50,614 nt of DNA from Candidatus Poribacteria bacterium. Lineage in GTDB: Bacteria; Poribacteria; WGA-4E; WGA-3G. Under the pieces are notes generated by a model. It saw only the letters and a program-made list of their open reading frames with translations, had not been told where the DNA came from and made no database searches. The position numbers and the translations under genes were made by a program. The stretch lies in contig JAJEIE010000003.1 of assembly GCA_022827625.1 (NCBI GenBank), positions 1 to 50,614 on the forward strand. The letters run 5' to 3'. Position 1 is the stretch's first letter, and every line of letters starts with the position of its first letter. This document shows, one piece after another, positions 26,768-34,424 of this stretch.

Positions 26768-28015
26768 GTGAAAATCGCCTATTTTGACTGCTTCTCTGGC
26801 ATTAGCGGCGACATGACACTTGGTGCCCTTGTTGATGCCGGTGTGCCACCCGACGTACTCACAACCGCACTGGCAAGCCTCAAACTCGACGCTGAGTTCA
26901 GCTTGCGTTTTGAAAAGGCTGTGAAACACGGTATAACCGGCACTCGAGCAATCGTAGAAGTGCACCCAGCACACACCGATACGCCTCACACACATGAACA
27001 TACCCATGGACACCATCACCATGACCATGGACCGAGTCGCCACCTCTCTGATATTTTCAAATTGCTCGACGACAGCGGTTTAGATGCGGAGGTCCGAGAC
27101 ACAGCAAAACGCGTCTTTGACAGGCTCGCCGAGGCAGAGGCAAAGGTTCATAATACCACCAAAGCAAACGTTCACCTCCACGAAGTAAGCGGCATCGACT
27201 CAATTGTGGATATCGTTGGGTCGGTCATCGGTTTAGCACATCTCGAAGTAGATGCTGTTTACGCATCGCCGCTATCTCTCGGCAGAGGTTTTGTCCGATG
27301 CGCACACGGTCTCATGCCTGTTCCTGTCCCCGGCACGATGGAACTCTTACAAGGTATCCCGATACAACAAACCGATATTCCAAAAGAATTAGTTACACCA
27401 ACGGGGGCAGCCCTTATCACAACACTCTCGCAGGAATTCGGTGTCATGCCACAGATGCGGTTGGATCGCATCGGATACGGTGCCGGGACCCGAGATCTCG
27501 AACAACGTCCAAATCTCCTCCGCCTCTGTATCGGTGAAAAAACGTCTGACAACATCTCGCAAACAACACACCAGCACGCCGAAACCGATAGTATTGACAT
27601 CATCGAAACCAATGTAGATGATATGTCACCCGAAATTACAGGTTACGTCACGACACAACTCTTTGCAAACGGCGCACTTGATGTCTTTCTCACACCTATC
27701 TTCATGAAGAAGGGGAGACCGGCGACGCAGATTACTGTGCTTTGTCCAACCGACCATCGCGACCAACTCGTTGAACTCCTCCTTACAGAAACCACGACTT
27801 TTGGCGTTAGATTCTCCTCTGCGGATCGGATTAAACTACGTCGTGAATTTGTAAAAGTCGAAACGCAGTGGGGAGCGATCCAAGCGAAATGCGGGTATCT
27901 CAACGGCACCGTGATTAAGACCATCCCCGAATATGAGGATTGCAAACGACTCGCGGAACAACACAACATCCCGCTCCGACAAATCTACACCGAAGCACTC
28001 AATAATCTTCCTTAA
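26768..28015 (+). CDS. larC: LarC, nickel insertion protein for the nickel-pincer cofactor
   Basis: LarC is the CTP-dependent cyclometallase that inserts nickel into the pyridinium bis-thiocarboxylate mononucleotide, making the cofactor of lactate racemase-type enzymes. The 415-residue product starts with GTG (SD GGAAGGGGGG). It opens KIAYFDCFSGISGDMTLGALVDAGV, the family signature. A histidine-rich stretch (about 66-90, HTHEHTHGHHHHDHG) would store or bind nickel. The C-terminal domain (about 275-415) holds ETNVDDMSPEITGYV. It is one continuous frame, unlike the Lactobacillus gene, which needs frameshifting. LarB and LarE are not in the window, but a LarA-like protein is at 34425-35678. Confidence 0.93.
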   Translation: MKIAYFDCFSGISGDMTLGALVDAGVPPDVLTTALASLKLDAEFSLRFEKAVKHGITGTRAIVEVHPAHTDTPHTHEHTHGHHHHDHGPSRHLSDIFKLLDDSGLDAEVRDTAKRVFDRLAEAEAKVHNTTKANVHLHEVSGIDSIVDIVGSVIGLAHLEVDAVYASPLSLGRGFVRCAHGLMPVPVPGTMELLQGIPIQQTDIPKELVTPTGAALITTLSQEFGVMPQMRLDRIGYGAGTRDLEQRPNLLRLCIGEKTSDNISQTTHQHAETDSIDIIETNVDDMSPEITGYVTTQLFANGALDVFLTPIFMKKGRPATQITVLCPTDHRDQLVELLLTETTTFGVRFSSADRIKLRREFVKVETQWGAIQAKCGYLNGTVIKTIPEYEDCKRLAEQHNIPLRQIYTEALNNLP

Positions 28016-28032
28016 TGGTTATCAGTTTTCAG

Positions 28033-28160
28033 TTATAGTGAATCCCATAATTAATTGGACCCTTCTATTGTACCGCAAACTGTTAGTTTGCGTGCGAACC
28101 CTACACACAAACTAACAGTTTGTGCTACAAATACTCACATATTTTCGGACTTCACTATAA
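28033..28160. repeat. MITE-like element with 10-base terminal inverted repeats
   Basis: TTATAGTGAA (28033-28042) and TTCACTATAA (28151-28160) are perfect inverted ends. Inside are two related hairpins, CGCAAAC tgtta GTTTGCG (28074-28092) and CACAAAC taaca GTTTGTG (28106-28124), which are also inverted copies of each other. It encodes nothing and fits a non-autonomous mobile element of 128 bases. An expanded relative lies at 10459-10710. Confidence 0.65.
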
Positions 28161-28204
28161 GAATGGATTGTGGGAAAAAATCAAAACGCAACCGCCATAG
28201 CGCG

Positions 28205-30046
28205 TTACTGACGACCGACGACTGACGACTGACGACTATTTTGACACAGATCACACGTCCCGCACCGATAATCTTCCGCAACATCTTCGCCAAAGTAGTT
28301 CCGAATCACACGCTTTCGGCAAGTAGCCTCTAACGCATAAACGATTACCTGATCAATCTGGCTCTGTTTTCGACGGACATAATCTCCCACCTCGATCTGC
28401 TCACCTGTTAGTGTCCCGAGGAGTTCGCTATCTTGGAGGAGCTCAATGAGCAGCAAATCTTCCTGTCCCCAGTATTGAATATAACCGTCGTTTTGCAATT
28501 CAGCGAGTTGCTCCATGACCGCTTTCGGACTGAGTTCAGCTGCTTCAGATATTTCTAAAATAGTTCTGGACCTGCTTTCCCTCAAGACACGGAATAGATA
28601 CCGCAGCTCGGCATCTGCTGGCTCCATCCCTTCAATCCAAGATGTGTGGAACCTCACAGAAAGCTGAGACGGAACGTTATACCACCGCTTCAAGAATCCC
28701 AATTTTTCGAGATAACTGAGGGAAACGAGGATTTTCGTCGCTTTAGCACCACTCATCCATTCCAGTTCCTCGTTAGCAACAGCGCGGTATTTATCGATGC
28801 CTCTGAAACTTTCAATAACCCTTAGGAGTTTAATCAAGAAGGATTTATCTGGCGCGTTTTCCCTGATAAACCACTCATGCAACCCGCGGTCATCATGGCA
28901 GAAAAACAACACACAGAACGAATCCTCTCCATCTCTGCCTGCCCTCCCGATTTCTTGACAGTATTCCTCAAGCGTGCCAGTGAGGGTCCAGTGTATAATG
29001 TATCGGATATCCGGCTTATCGATTCCCATACCGAAGGCGTTGGTAGCAACAACAATATCTAACCCGTTCTCGCTATCGTCGAAAAACGCCTCTTGTACAC
29101 GATTCCGTTCATGGGGTTCAAGTCCGGCGTGGTAGAAATCTGCTCGGAACCGGCGTCTTTGGAGAAAGTCAGCGATCGCTTCAGTTTCCCGTCGCCGTCC
29201 GGCATAGATAATCCCATTTTTCGGAGAAGTGCGAAGGTTTCCAAGACTCGCCGTTAGTGAGTGTCCGTTCTGGTTCGTCAGAAATTTTTCGAGGTTTTGA
29301 TACTTTTCATCTTCATCTTCATTGGGTTGAACACACAATTTCAAATTTGGACGATCAATCCCTTGTGTAAGGATACGAGGCGTGGGTATATTGAGTACAT
29401 TGAGTACATCGTCTTGGATCTCTGGTGGGGCGGTTGCTGTGAAAAGTGCGATGACACGGGGCTGGAGGACATCAAGGGTATCCCGCAGCGACAGATAGGC
29501 GGGACGGAAATCGCGTCCCCACTGCGAAATACAGTGCGCTTCATCAATGACGAACAGAGAGATAGGGAACGCATTGAGAATGTCTAAAAATCGTCGACTG
29601 CGGAGACGTTCGGGTGAGATGTAGAGGAGTTTGATTTCGTTTCGCTGCAGACGCGACAGTTCGCTCTGGTACTCCTCCCATGTCAGCGCGCTGTTTATGA
29701 GCGAAACCGCCTCGATGCCTTGTTCACGCAACCCATCAACCTGATCCTTCATTAACGAGATGAGCGGCGAAATCACAACGGTTATACCGTCAAGCATCAG
29801 CGCAGGAAGTTGATAACACAACGACTTGCCGTGTCCCGTCGGAAACACAGCGAACACATTCTCGCCATCCAAAATCGCTTTAATAATCTCGCGTTGCCCT
29901 TTACGGAAAGACGTATAGCCGAAATGCGTCTGCAGCCCCGCCAGCAGCCGATCTGTCGCCGTTGTCATAGCGGCTGTCGGCTCTGGCGTATCTGTCGAAT
30001 CCAGAATAGCATCTACCTCTTTAAGCAAATCCTGCAAGCTTTGCAT
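28205..30046 (-). CDS. recQ: RecQ-family ATP-dependent DNA helicase
   Basis: This 3'-5' DNA helicase acts in recombination and repair. The start at 30046 (MQSLQDLLKEV) is chosen because the longer frame to 30244 runs through the glycosyltransferase gene; no good SD is seen. The product is 613 residues. Motif 0 is FGYTSFRKGQREII, motif I FPTGHGKSLCYQLPAL (H in place of the usual G), motif II VIDEAHCISQWGRDFRP, and motif VI QEIGRAGRDG. Cysteines C-x16-C-x2-C-x2-C (CRKRVIRNYFGEDVAEDYRC, then GTCDLCQ) form the zinc site. Here it lies at the very C-terminus after a winged-helix-like region; no HRDC domain follows. The last dozen residues (SRQSSVVGRQ) are encoded by an intergenic GACTGAC-type repeat. 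Confidence 0.9.
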   Translation of the reverse strand: MQSLQDLLKEVDAILDSTDTPEPTAAMTTATDRLLAGLQTHFGYTSFRKGQREIIKAILDGENVFAVFPTGHGKSLCYQLPALMLDGITVVISPLISLMKDQVDGLREQGIEAVSLINSALTWEEYQSELSRLQRNEIKLLYISPERLRSRRFLDILNAFPISLFVIDEAHCISQWGRDFRPAYLSLRDTLDVLQPRVIALFTATAPPEIQDDVLNVLNIPTPRILTQGIDRPNLKLCVQPNEDEDEKYQNLEKFLTNQNGHSLTASLGNLRTSPKNGIIYAGRRRETEAIADFLQRRRFRADFYHAGLEPHERNRVQEAFFDDSENGLDIVVATNAFGMGIDKPDIRYIIHWTLTGTLEEYCQEIGRAGRDGEDSFCVLFFCHDDRGLHEWFIRENAPDKSFLIKLLRVIESFRGIDKYRAVANEELEWMSGAKATKILVSLSYLEKLGFLKRWYNVPSQLSVRFHTSWIEGMEPADAELRYLFRVLRESRSRTILEISEAAELSPKAVMEQLAELQNDGYIQYWGQEDLLLIELLQDSELLGTLTGEQIEVGDYVRRKQSQIDQVIVYALEATCRKRVIRNYFGEDVAEDYRCGTCDLCQNSRQSSVVGRQ

Positions 30047-30054
30047 ATTTTTAA

Positions 30055-30090
30055 GGACAACGGACGCAGCAGCCCAGAAGCAATCGTTAA
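30055..30090 (-). repeat. Right half of the 57-base covarying element
   Basis: GGACAACGGACGCAGCAGCC leading to AATCGTTAA (30082-30090) matches the right part of the elements at 24283 and 33491. The left end is absent. The stop codon of the glycosyltransferase gene (30089-30087) lies within AATCGTTAA. Confidence 0.6.
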
Positions 30091-30896
30091 AAAAAGCGGA
30101 AGCGGAAGATATGGAAGATAGCGGCAACACCGTCCTTCCAACCAATCGTTTTCCCCTCGTGATAGTCTCTGCCGCGGTAGGTAATAGGCACCTCAACGAT
30201 TTTACACTTCCGTTTAGCGAGTTTCGCCGTAATCTCAGGTTCAAAACCGAACCGATCCGAATTGAGCGAAATCTCCTTGAGAATCGCTGTCCGAATCACC
30301 TTATAACAGGTCTCCATATCGGTGAGTTTCGTGCCGTTGACAATATTTGCGAGGGTTGTGAGAAATTGATTCGCGAGGTAACTTCGGAGTAGCCCTGTTT
30401 GCTTACCCTCCATAAACCGTGAACCGTACACGACATCGGCTTCACCGTCCAGAATAGGGCGGAGTAATTTGGGGTAGTCGTTCGGGTCATACTCCAAGTC
30501 GGCATCTTGGATAAGCGTAATCTCACCCGTGACATGTTGGAATCCAGTCCGGAGTGTTGCGCCTTTGCCCTTATTCACATCGTGATAGAAGACACTCACA
30601 GAGATTTCAGATGTGCTTTCGCGAGGAGGTTCAGACGTAGGCGGTTCGCTATTAGCGGAGGCGTTCACCGTTAGAGGTATCTGGGGTGTTGTGATGTATT
30701 TGTGTAACTCGTTCGGATTTTTCCGAACGGCTTCAATTTCCTTTAAAATCGCCCGTGTACCATCTGTTGAAAAATCGTCGACGAGAATCAATTCTTTTTT
30801 CATACCGATTTCAACAGCGGCGATCTGTTGCAGTAATTCTTTTAGACTTGCAACTTCATTGAAAATCGGAATCACAATGGATAGCGTAGGCTCCAT
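30087..30896 (-). CDS. Family 2 glycosyltransferase, dolichyl-phosphate-mannose synthase type
   Basis: The 269-residue GT-A enzyme probably makes polyprenyl-phosphate sugars. It shows LSIVIPIFNEVASLKELL, ILVDDFSTDGTRAIL, NKGKGATLRTGF, the DxD region IQDADLEYDPNDYP, VVYGSRF and FGFEPEITAKLAKRKCKIVEVPITYRGR. No C-terminal membrane helices are present, so it is the soluble type. Between the first and second halves (about 60-97) it carries an unusual insert rich in S, P and E (VNASANSEPPTSEPPREST), encoded by DNA resembling the intergenic repeat words. SD AGGGG is seven bases before ATG. The stop lies in the covarying repeat. Confidence 0.88.
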   Translation of the reverse strand: MEPTLSIVIPIFNEVASLKELLQQIAAVEIGMKKELILVDDFSTDGTRAILKEIEAVRKNPNELHKYITTPQIPLTVNASANSEPPTSEPPRESTSEISVSVFYHDVNKGKGATLRTGFQHVTGEITLIQDADLEYDPNDYPKLLRPILDGEADVVYGSRFMEGKQTGLLRSYLANQFLTTLANIVNGTKLTDMETCYKVIRTAILKEISLNSDRFGFEPEITAKLAKRKCKIVEVPITYRGRDYHEGKTIGWKDGVAAIFHIFRFRFF

Positions 30897-31040
30897 ACAG
30901 ATGCCCCTAATGTTTTGTCTGACTTCCTTAACGTGAGATGTGATAGCGTCGAAGCGAGACTGGATACAATCAATTTCGCCTACTTAAATGATACTCAATC
31001 TTCCCTTAAAAAGCAAGTTTAAAACAGTATCACTCAGTTT

Positions 31041-32555
31041 TCAGGCATACGACAATCGTTCAACCCTTCGTTCCAAAGGCTCCATTGTCTCAAGAATACG
31101 ACTCATAAGATACGTTTTATCGGCAGTATAGGAGGCGTTATCCCACTGATTGACCCACTCACCTGGATCGTTTTCCAAATCGTAGAGTTCGCCGTAAGAG
31201 TGTCCACAATACCACGTCAGTTTTCGTGTATCCGTCACAATCGTTTTCAGACGTAAGCCCCGTGGGTCATCTACACACTCAACCAACACCGAATCTCGGA
31301 CAGATTCCGTTTCTCCTGTAAGCATCGGCATCACATCCATCCCATCGGTATCCGATGGGATCGGCAAACCGATTGTAGAGAGGACTGTCGGCACAATATC
31401 AACATGACTGAAAAGTGCCTGTGTGCGTTGTCCGGCAGGTATCGCTTGTGGAAACCGCAGCAATGTTGGCACGCGGATAAGCTGCTCGTAATGAAACGGT
31501 CCTTTCATCCAGAGACCGTGATCCCCAAGGAGTTCGCCGTGGTCGGTCGTGAAAACCACCAATGTGTTCTCTGCCAATCCACACGCATCCAGACACGCCA
31601 GAATACGTCCCATCTGCTGATCAATAATCTTCACCATATTGTAATAATATGCCCTACCGAGGCGTGCGTCGTCTTCAGAGACTTTGCGGTAATCCGCACC
31701 GCCTCCCTGCCCAGCAATAGCAAACGTCCCACGAATTTCCGATTGTTCGAGCTGACCACAACGCGCTTCCAAGAAATGCGGGGGTTTGTCCACTAACTCA
31801 CCCTCAACGAAATCAGGCAGTGGGACTTGTGCAAGATTAACACGATCTTCAAATTCAGCTGGAACACAGTGCGGGTGATGCGGATCTTGAAAACCGACCG
31901 CCAATAAGAAGGGTCGAGACGCATCCCGATTTGATAGAAAATCTATCGTTCGATCGGCTGTCCAGACGCTATTGTGGTATTTCAGGGGTATATCCCAATC
32001 GTACGCCTCACCGCCGAAACCCCTTTCACTGAGGCGTGTCGCTTTGCTATAACTGGTGAACGCCGCCTCGGAGACCTGAGACCGAACCCATTCGCCGTAA
32101 TGCCCGGCGACCCCGTAAGTCGCGTGTCCAAGTGCCAGTTCCACCGTTTCAAATCCGTAGTAAGGACCGCGGAAATCTGGGTAGCGAGTCGTATCTTGGA
32201 AGGTTTCAATAGATTGTGCAGCCGATGCACCGAAGGGTTGGAAGTGCGCTTTGCCGATATAGTGTGTACGATACCCAACTTCGGCAAGTCGGTGGGATAG
32301 CATCGGTTCGTTTTCCGGGACATTCATACCGACGTTCCATGCCCCGTGGCGACTCACATACCGTCCTGAAAAGAGTGAGGCACGGGCAGGCGTACACACC
32401 GGATTGGCGCAATATGCCCGTTCAAAACAGACACCTTCAGACGCGAACCTATCCAAATGTGGTGTATCCGTGAACGTTGAGCCGTAGCAACTCAGACTAT
32501 CCGTCCGCTGCTGATCGGTTGTGATAATGAGAATATTCGGTTGTTGTGTGCTCAT
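31041..32555 (-). CDS. Sulfatase (arylsulfatase family)
   Basis: This 504-residue alkaline-phosphatase-fold sulfatase hydrolyses sulfate esters. The N-terminus NILIITTDQQRTDSLSCYG holds the first metal ligands. NPVCTPARASLFSGRY carries the C-x-P-x-R signature, whose Cys must be oxidised to formylglycine by a maturase not found here. YIGKAHF and VVFTTDHGELLGDHGLWMKGPFHYE give the remaining metal and sulfate ligands. No signal peptide is evident, suggesting a cytoplasmic enzyme. It starts 23 bases downstream of the sugar isomerase-like gene on the same strand, so the pair may serve breakdown of a sulfated sugar. The substrate is unknown. Confidence 0.92.
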   Translation of the reverse strand: MSTQQPNILIITTDQQRTDSLSCYGSTFTDTPHLDRFASEGVCFERAYCANPVCTPARASLFSGRYVSRHGAWNVGMNVPENEPMLSHRLAEVGYRTHYIGKAHFQPFGASAAQSIETFQDTTRYPDFRGPYYGFETVELALGHATYGVAGHYGEWVRSQVSEAAFTSYSKATRLSERGFGGEAYDWDIPLKYHNSVWTADRTIDFLSNRDASRPFLLAVGFQDPHHPHCVPAEFEDRVNLAQVPLPDFVEGELVDKPPHFLEARCGQLEQSEIRGTFAIAGQGGGADYRKVSEDDARLGRAYYYNMVKIIDQQMGRILACLDACGLAENTLVVFTTDHGELLGDHGLWMKGPFHYEQLIRVPTLLRFPQAIPAGQRTQALFSHVDIVPTVLSTIGLPIPSDTDGMDVMPMLTGETESVRDSVLVECVDDPRGLRLKTIVTDTRKLTWYCGHSYGELYDLENDPGEWVNQWDNASYTADKTYLMSRILETMEPLERRVERLSYA

Positions 32556-32577
32556 AATGTTTTAGTATCAAAGGACT

Positions 32578-33399
32578 TTATCCGCAAAAGGGTTTCAAAT
32601 AGGTGTAACTCTGTTCCGCTGCGTCTTCAGGCTCCATAATCTCACGGAACGCCTGATGCACGGTCACATAGCCTTCATAATCTATCGCTTCCAACCCCTG
32701 AAAAACCAGCGGAAAATCGATGCCACCCTCGTCTTGTAAACGGATTGGATCGTGTGGAACTTCACCTTGAATCCACGTCAAGAGTCGTGTTTTTCCATCG
32801 GGTCGGCGGATGTGGTTCTGGAGATAGACATTCATAAGATAAGGTGAAAATCGCTTAAGCGTCTCCACACCGTAATCCTGCCCACATAGGTCAAGGTTCG
32901 CAGGTTCGTAGATAATCCCGAAGTTCTTCCGATCGACGCGTTTCAACACATCGACAGACCCATCTACCGTCTCAAACAGACTCTGCGTATGCGACTGATG
33001 CGCGAGACGGATGCCACGTTCAGCGGCTTCGTCAGAGGCACGTTGTGCCCACACGATGTCGTCTTCAACCTTCATCGCAATGCGGATGAGGTCTGCACCA
33101 AGGAGTTCTGTTAAATCGAGATAAGGAGTTATATTGCGGAGTCCATCGGGTCCCTGCTCGTTATTCAGCGGGACAGGGAAATCACCGGTAACCATAGAGA
33201 CCTTCAGGTTGAGCGACGCTGCCTGTTTGCGAGCAGCGGTAATTTCCTCTAAAGGTGAGTGAATGCCGACTTGTGAGGCGCGCATGCAGACCGCCTCATA
33301 GCCGAGCCCTGCTGCGAGTTCAGTGAGTTGTGCGAAGGTATGCGTCGCATCTTTTTTTGAGGCGGTTTCTGCAACACGCACAGAAAGTGAAAGCTTCAT
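32578..33399 (-). CDS. Sugar phosphate isomerase/epimerase-like TIM-barrel protein
   Basis: The 273-residue protein is of the xylose isomerase-like TIM-barrel superfamily. The start at 33399 (MKLSLSVRVAET) matches the family N-terminus better than the longer frame from 33432. Features are LGYEAVCMRASQVG, a loop ELLGADLIRIAMKVEDD, RLAHQSHTQSLFETVD, NFGIIYEPANLDLCG (with a candidate metal-binding Glu) and NVYLQNHIRR. Members act as isomerases, epimerases or dehydratases on sugars and inositols; the reaction here cannot be told. The upstream bases GCCCAGGAGCAATAG are identical to those before secA. It is followed closely by the sulfatase. Confidence 0.8.
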   Translation of the reverse strand: MKLSLSVRVAETASKKDATHTFAQLTELAAGLGYEAVCMRASQVGIHSPLEEITAARKQAASLNLKVSMVTGDFPVPLNNEQGPDGLRNITPYLDLTELLGADLIRIAMKVEDDIVWAQRASDEAAERGIRLAHQSHTQSLFETVDGSVDVLKRVDRKNFGIIYEPANLDLCGQDYGVETLKRFSPYLMNVYLQNHIRRPDGKTRLLTWIQGEVPHDPIRLQDEGGIDFPLVFQGLEAIDYEGYVTVHQAFREIMEPEDAAEQSYTYLKPFCG

Positions 33400-33490
33400 A
33401 TTTTTGACTATTGCTCCTGGGCGCCGTTCCATTTCATTACACGGCGATACAAAATCGGTAAAAGCCTATTTTAAGGTTATGAAGGGTTTC

Positions 33491-33547
33491 TTAACAATTA
33501 GAAACCTGCAAGGACATCGGACGCAGCAGCTCAGATTTAATTGTTAA
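33491..33547. repeat. 57-base covarying inverted-repeat element, second copy
   Basis: TTAACAATT (33491-33499) and AATTGTTAA (33539-33547) are exact complements. Relative to the copy at 24283 the G-C pair has become A-T on both sides. The interior CTGCAAGGACATCGGACGC is nearly identical. The stop codon of the prenyltransferase (33546-33544) lies in the right arm. Confidence 0.65.
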
Positions 33548-34395
33548 AAATACAGAATATCTGCAATTGAAAGTGCCATTAAAACAAGGCTAATCATACC
33601 GTTCAACGTAAAAAAAGCAAGGTTGACGCGGGACAGGTCGGTCGGCTTGACGATAGCGTGTTCATAGATAAAGATCAGCACAACGATTCCCACGCCGATA
33701 TAGTAGAAGGTTCCCAATTCAACAAGGTGTGGAATGCTAAGGAGGAGTAACACAGCGACAACGTGCAAGCCGGACGATAACCACAACGCCCACCGAATAC
33801 CGAGTTTGGCGGGTATAGAACGCAATCCGTGTTTCCTGTCAAAATTCACATCTTGACACGCATAGATGATGTCGAACCCAGCTGTCCAGAGCAACACCAC
33901 AAGGCAGAGGATAATCGGTGGTAACGCAAAACTCCCCTGAATCGCAATCCAAGCACCGACAGGTGAAATGGAGAGAGAGAGTCCTAACCAGAAGTGAGAG
34001 AGTGCGGTGAAACGTTTGGTATAGGAATAGCCCATAATCACAGCAAGTGCAACCGGGGACAAGGCAAAAGCGAGTGGATTCAACCGCCACGCCGCCAAAA
34101 CCAAAAGTCCAGCGGAGACGATTGTGAAAACCCAGACCGCGCCTTTTGTGATTAAACCGGCAGGAATCGCACGCGTAGCCGTGCGCGGGTTTATACTATC
34201 AAATTCGGCATCGGCGAGTCGATTGAACGCCATGGCGCAGCTTCGCGCCCCGACCATTGCTACAAGAATCCAGCCAAACTTCGCCAGCGAAGGAAGTCCA
34301 TCTGCGGCAATAAAAGCACTCATGACTGCAAACGGAAGCGCAAAGACGGTGTGTTCAAATTTAATCATCTCCAAGATGATTTTCAGTTTTCGCAT
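33544..34395 (-). CDS. UbiA-family prenyltransferase, MqnP-like
   Basis: The 283-residue integral membrane protein has about eight helices. It transfers a polyprenyl chain onto an aromatic ring in quinone synthesis. The two Asp-rich motifs are NRLADAEFDSINPRTATRAIPAG (about 58-80) and DIIYACQDVNFDRKHGLRSIP (about 175-195), which bind the prenyl diphosphate through Mg. The NPRTA.RAIP and GLRSIP blocks fit the MqnP branch of the futalosine menaquinone route better than UbiA of ubiquinone synthesis; this is judged from memory. The start at 34395 has GAGGA eight bases upstream. With UbiE/MenG at 39285 it indicates menaquinone synthesis. Confidence 0.85.
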   Translation of the reverse strand: MRKLKIILEMIKFEHTVFALPFAVMSAFIAADGLPSLAKFGWILVAMVGARSCAMAFNRLADAEFDSINPRTATRAIPAGLITKGAVWVFTIVSAGLLVLAAWRLNPLAFALSPVALAVIMGYSYTKRFTALSHFWLGLSLSISPVGAWIAIQGSFALPPIILCLVVLLWTAGFDIIYACQDVNFDRKHGLRSIPAKLGIRWALWLSSGLHVVAVLLLLSIPHLVELGTFYYIGVGIVVLIFIYEHAIVKPTDLSRVNLAFFTLNGMISLVLMALSIADILYF

Positions 34396-34424
34396 TTCTC
34401 GTCCTCGCCAGTAAGACTGCACTC

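Noticed and set aside
28033-28160. Rho-independent terminator for larC
   Set aside because: The structure has internal hairpins but no T tract following on the larC strand, and the ends are terminal inverted repeats shared with another locus, so it is better explained as a mobile element.
30047-30244. Upstream extension of the RecQ reading frame
   Set aside because: It overlaps the conserved end of the glycosyltransferase gene and includes a repeat; the helicase family begins after residue 67 of that frame.
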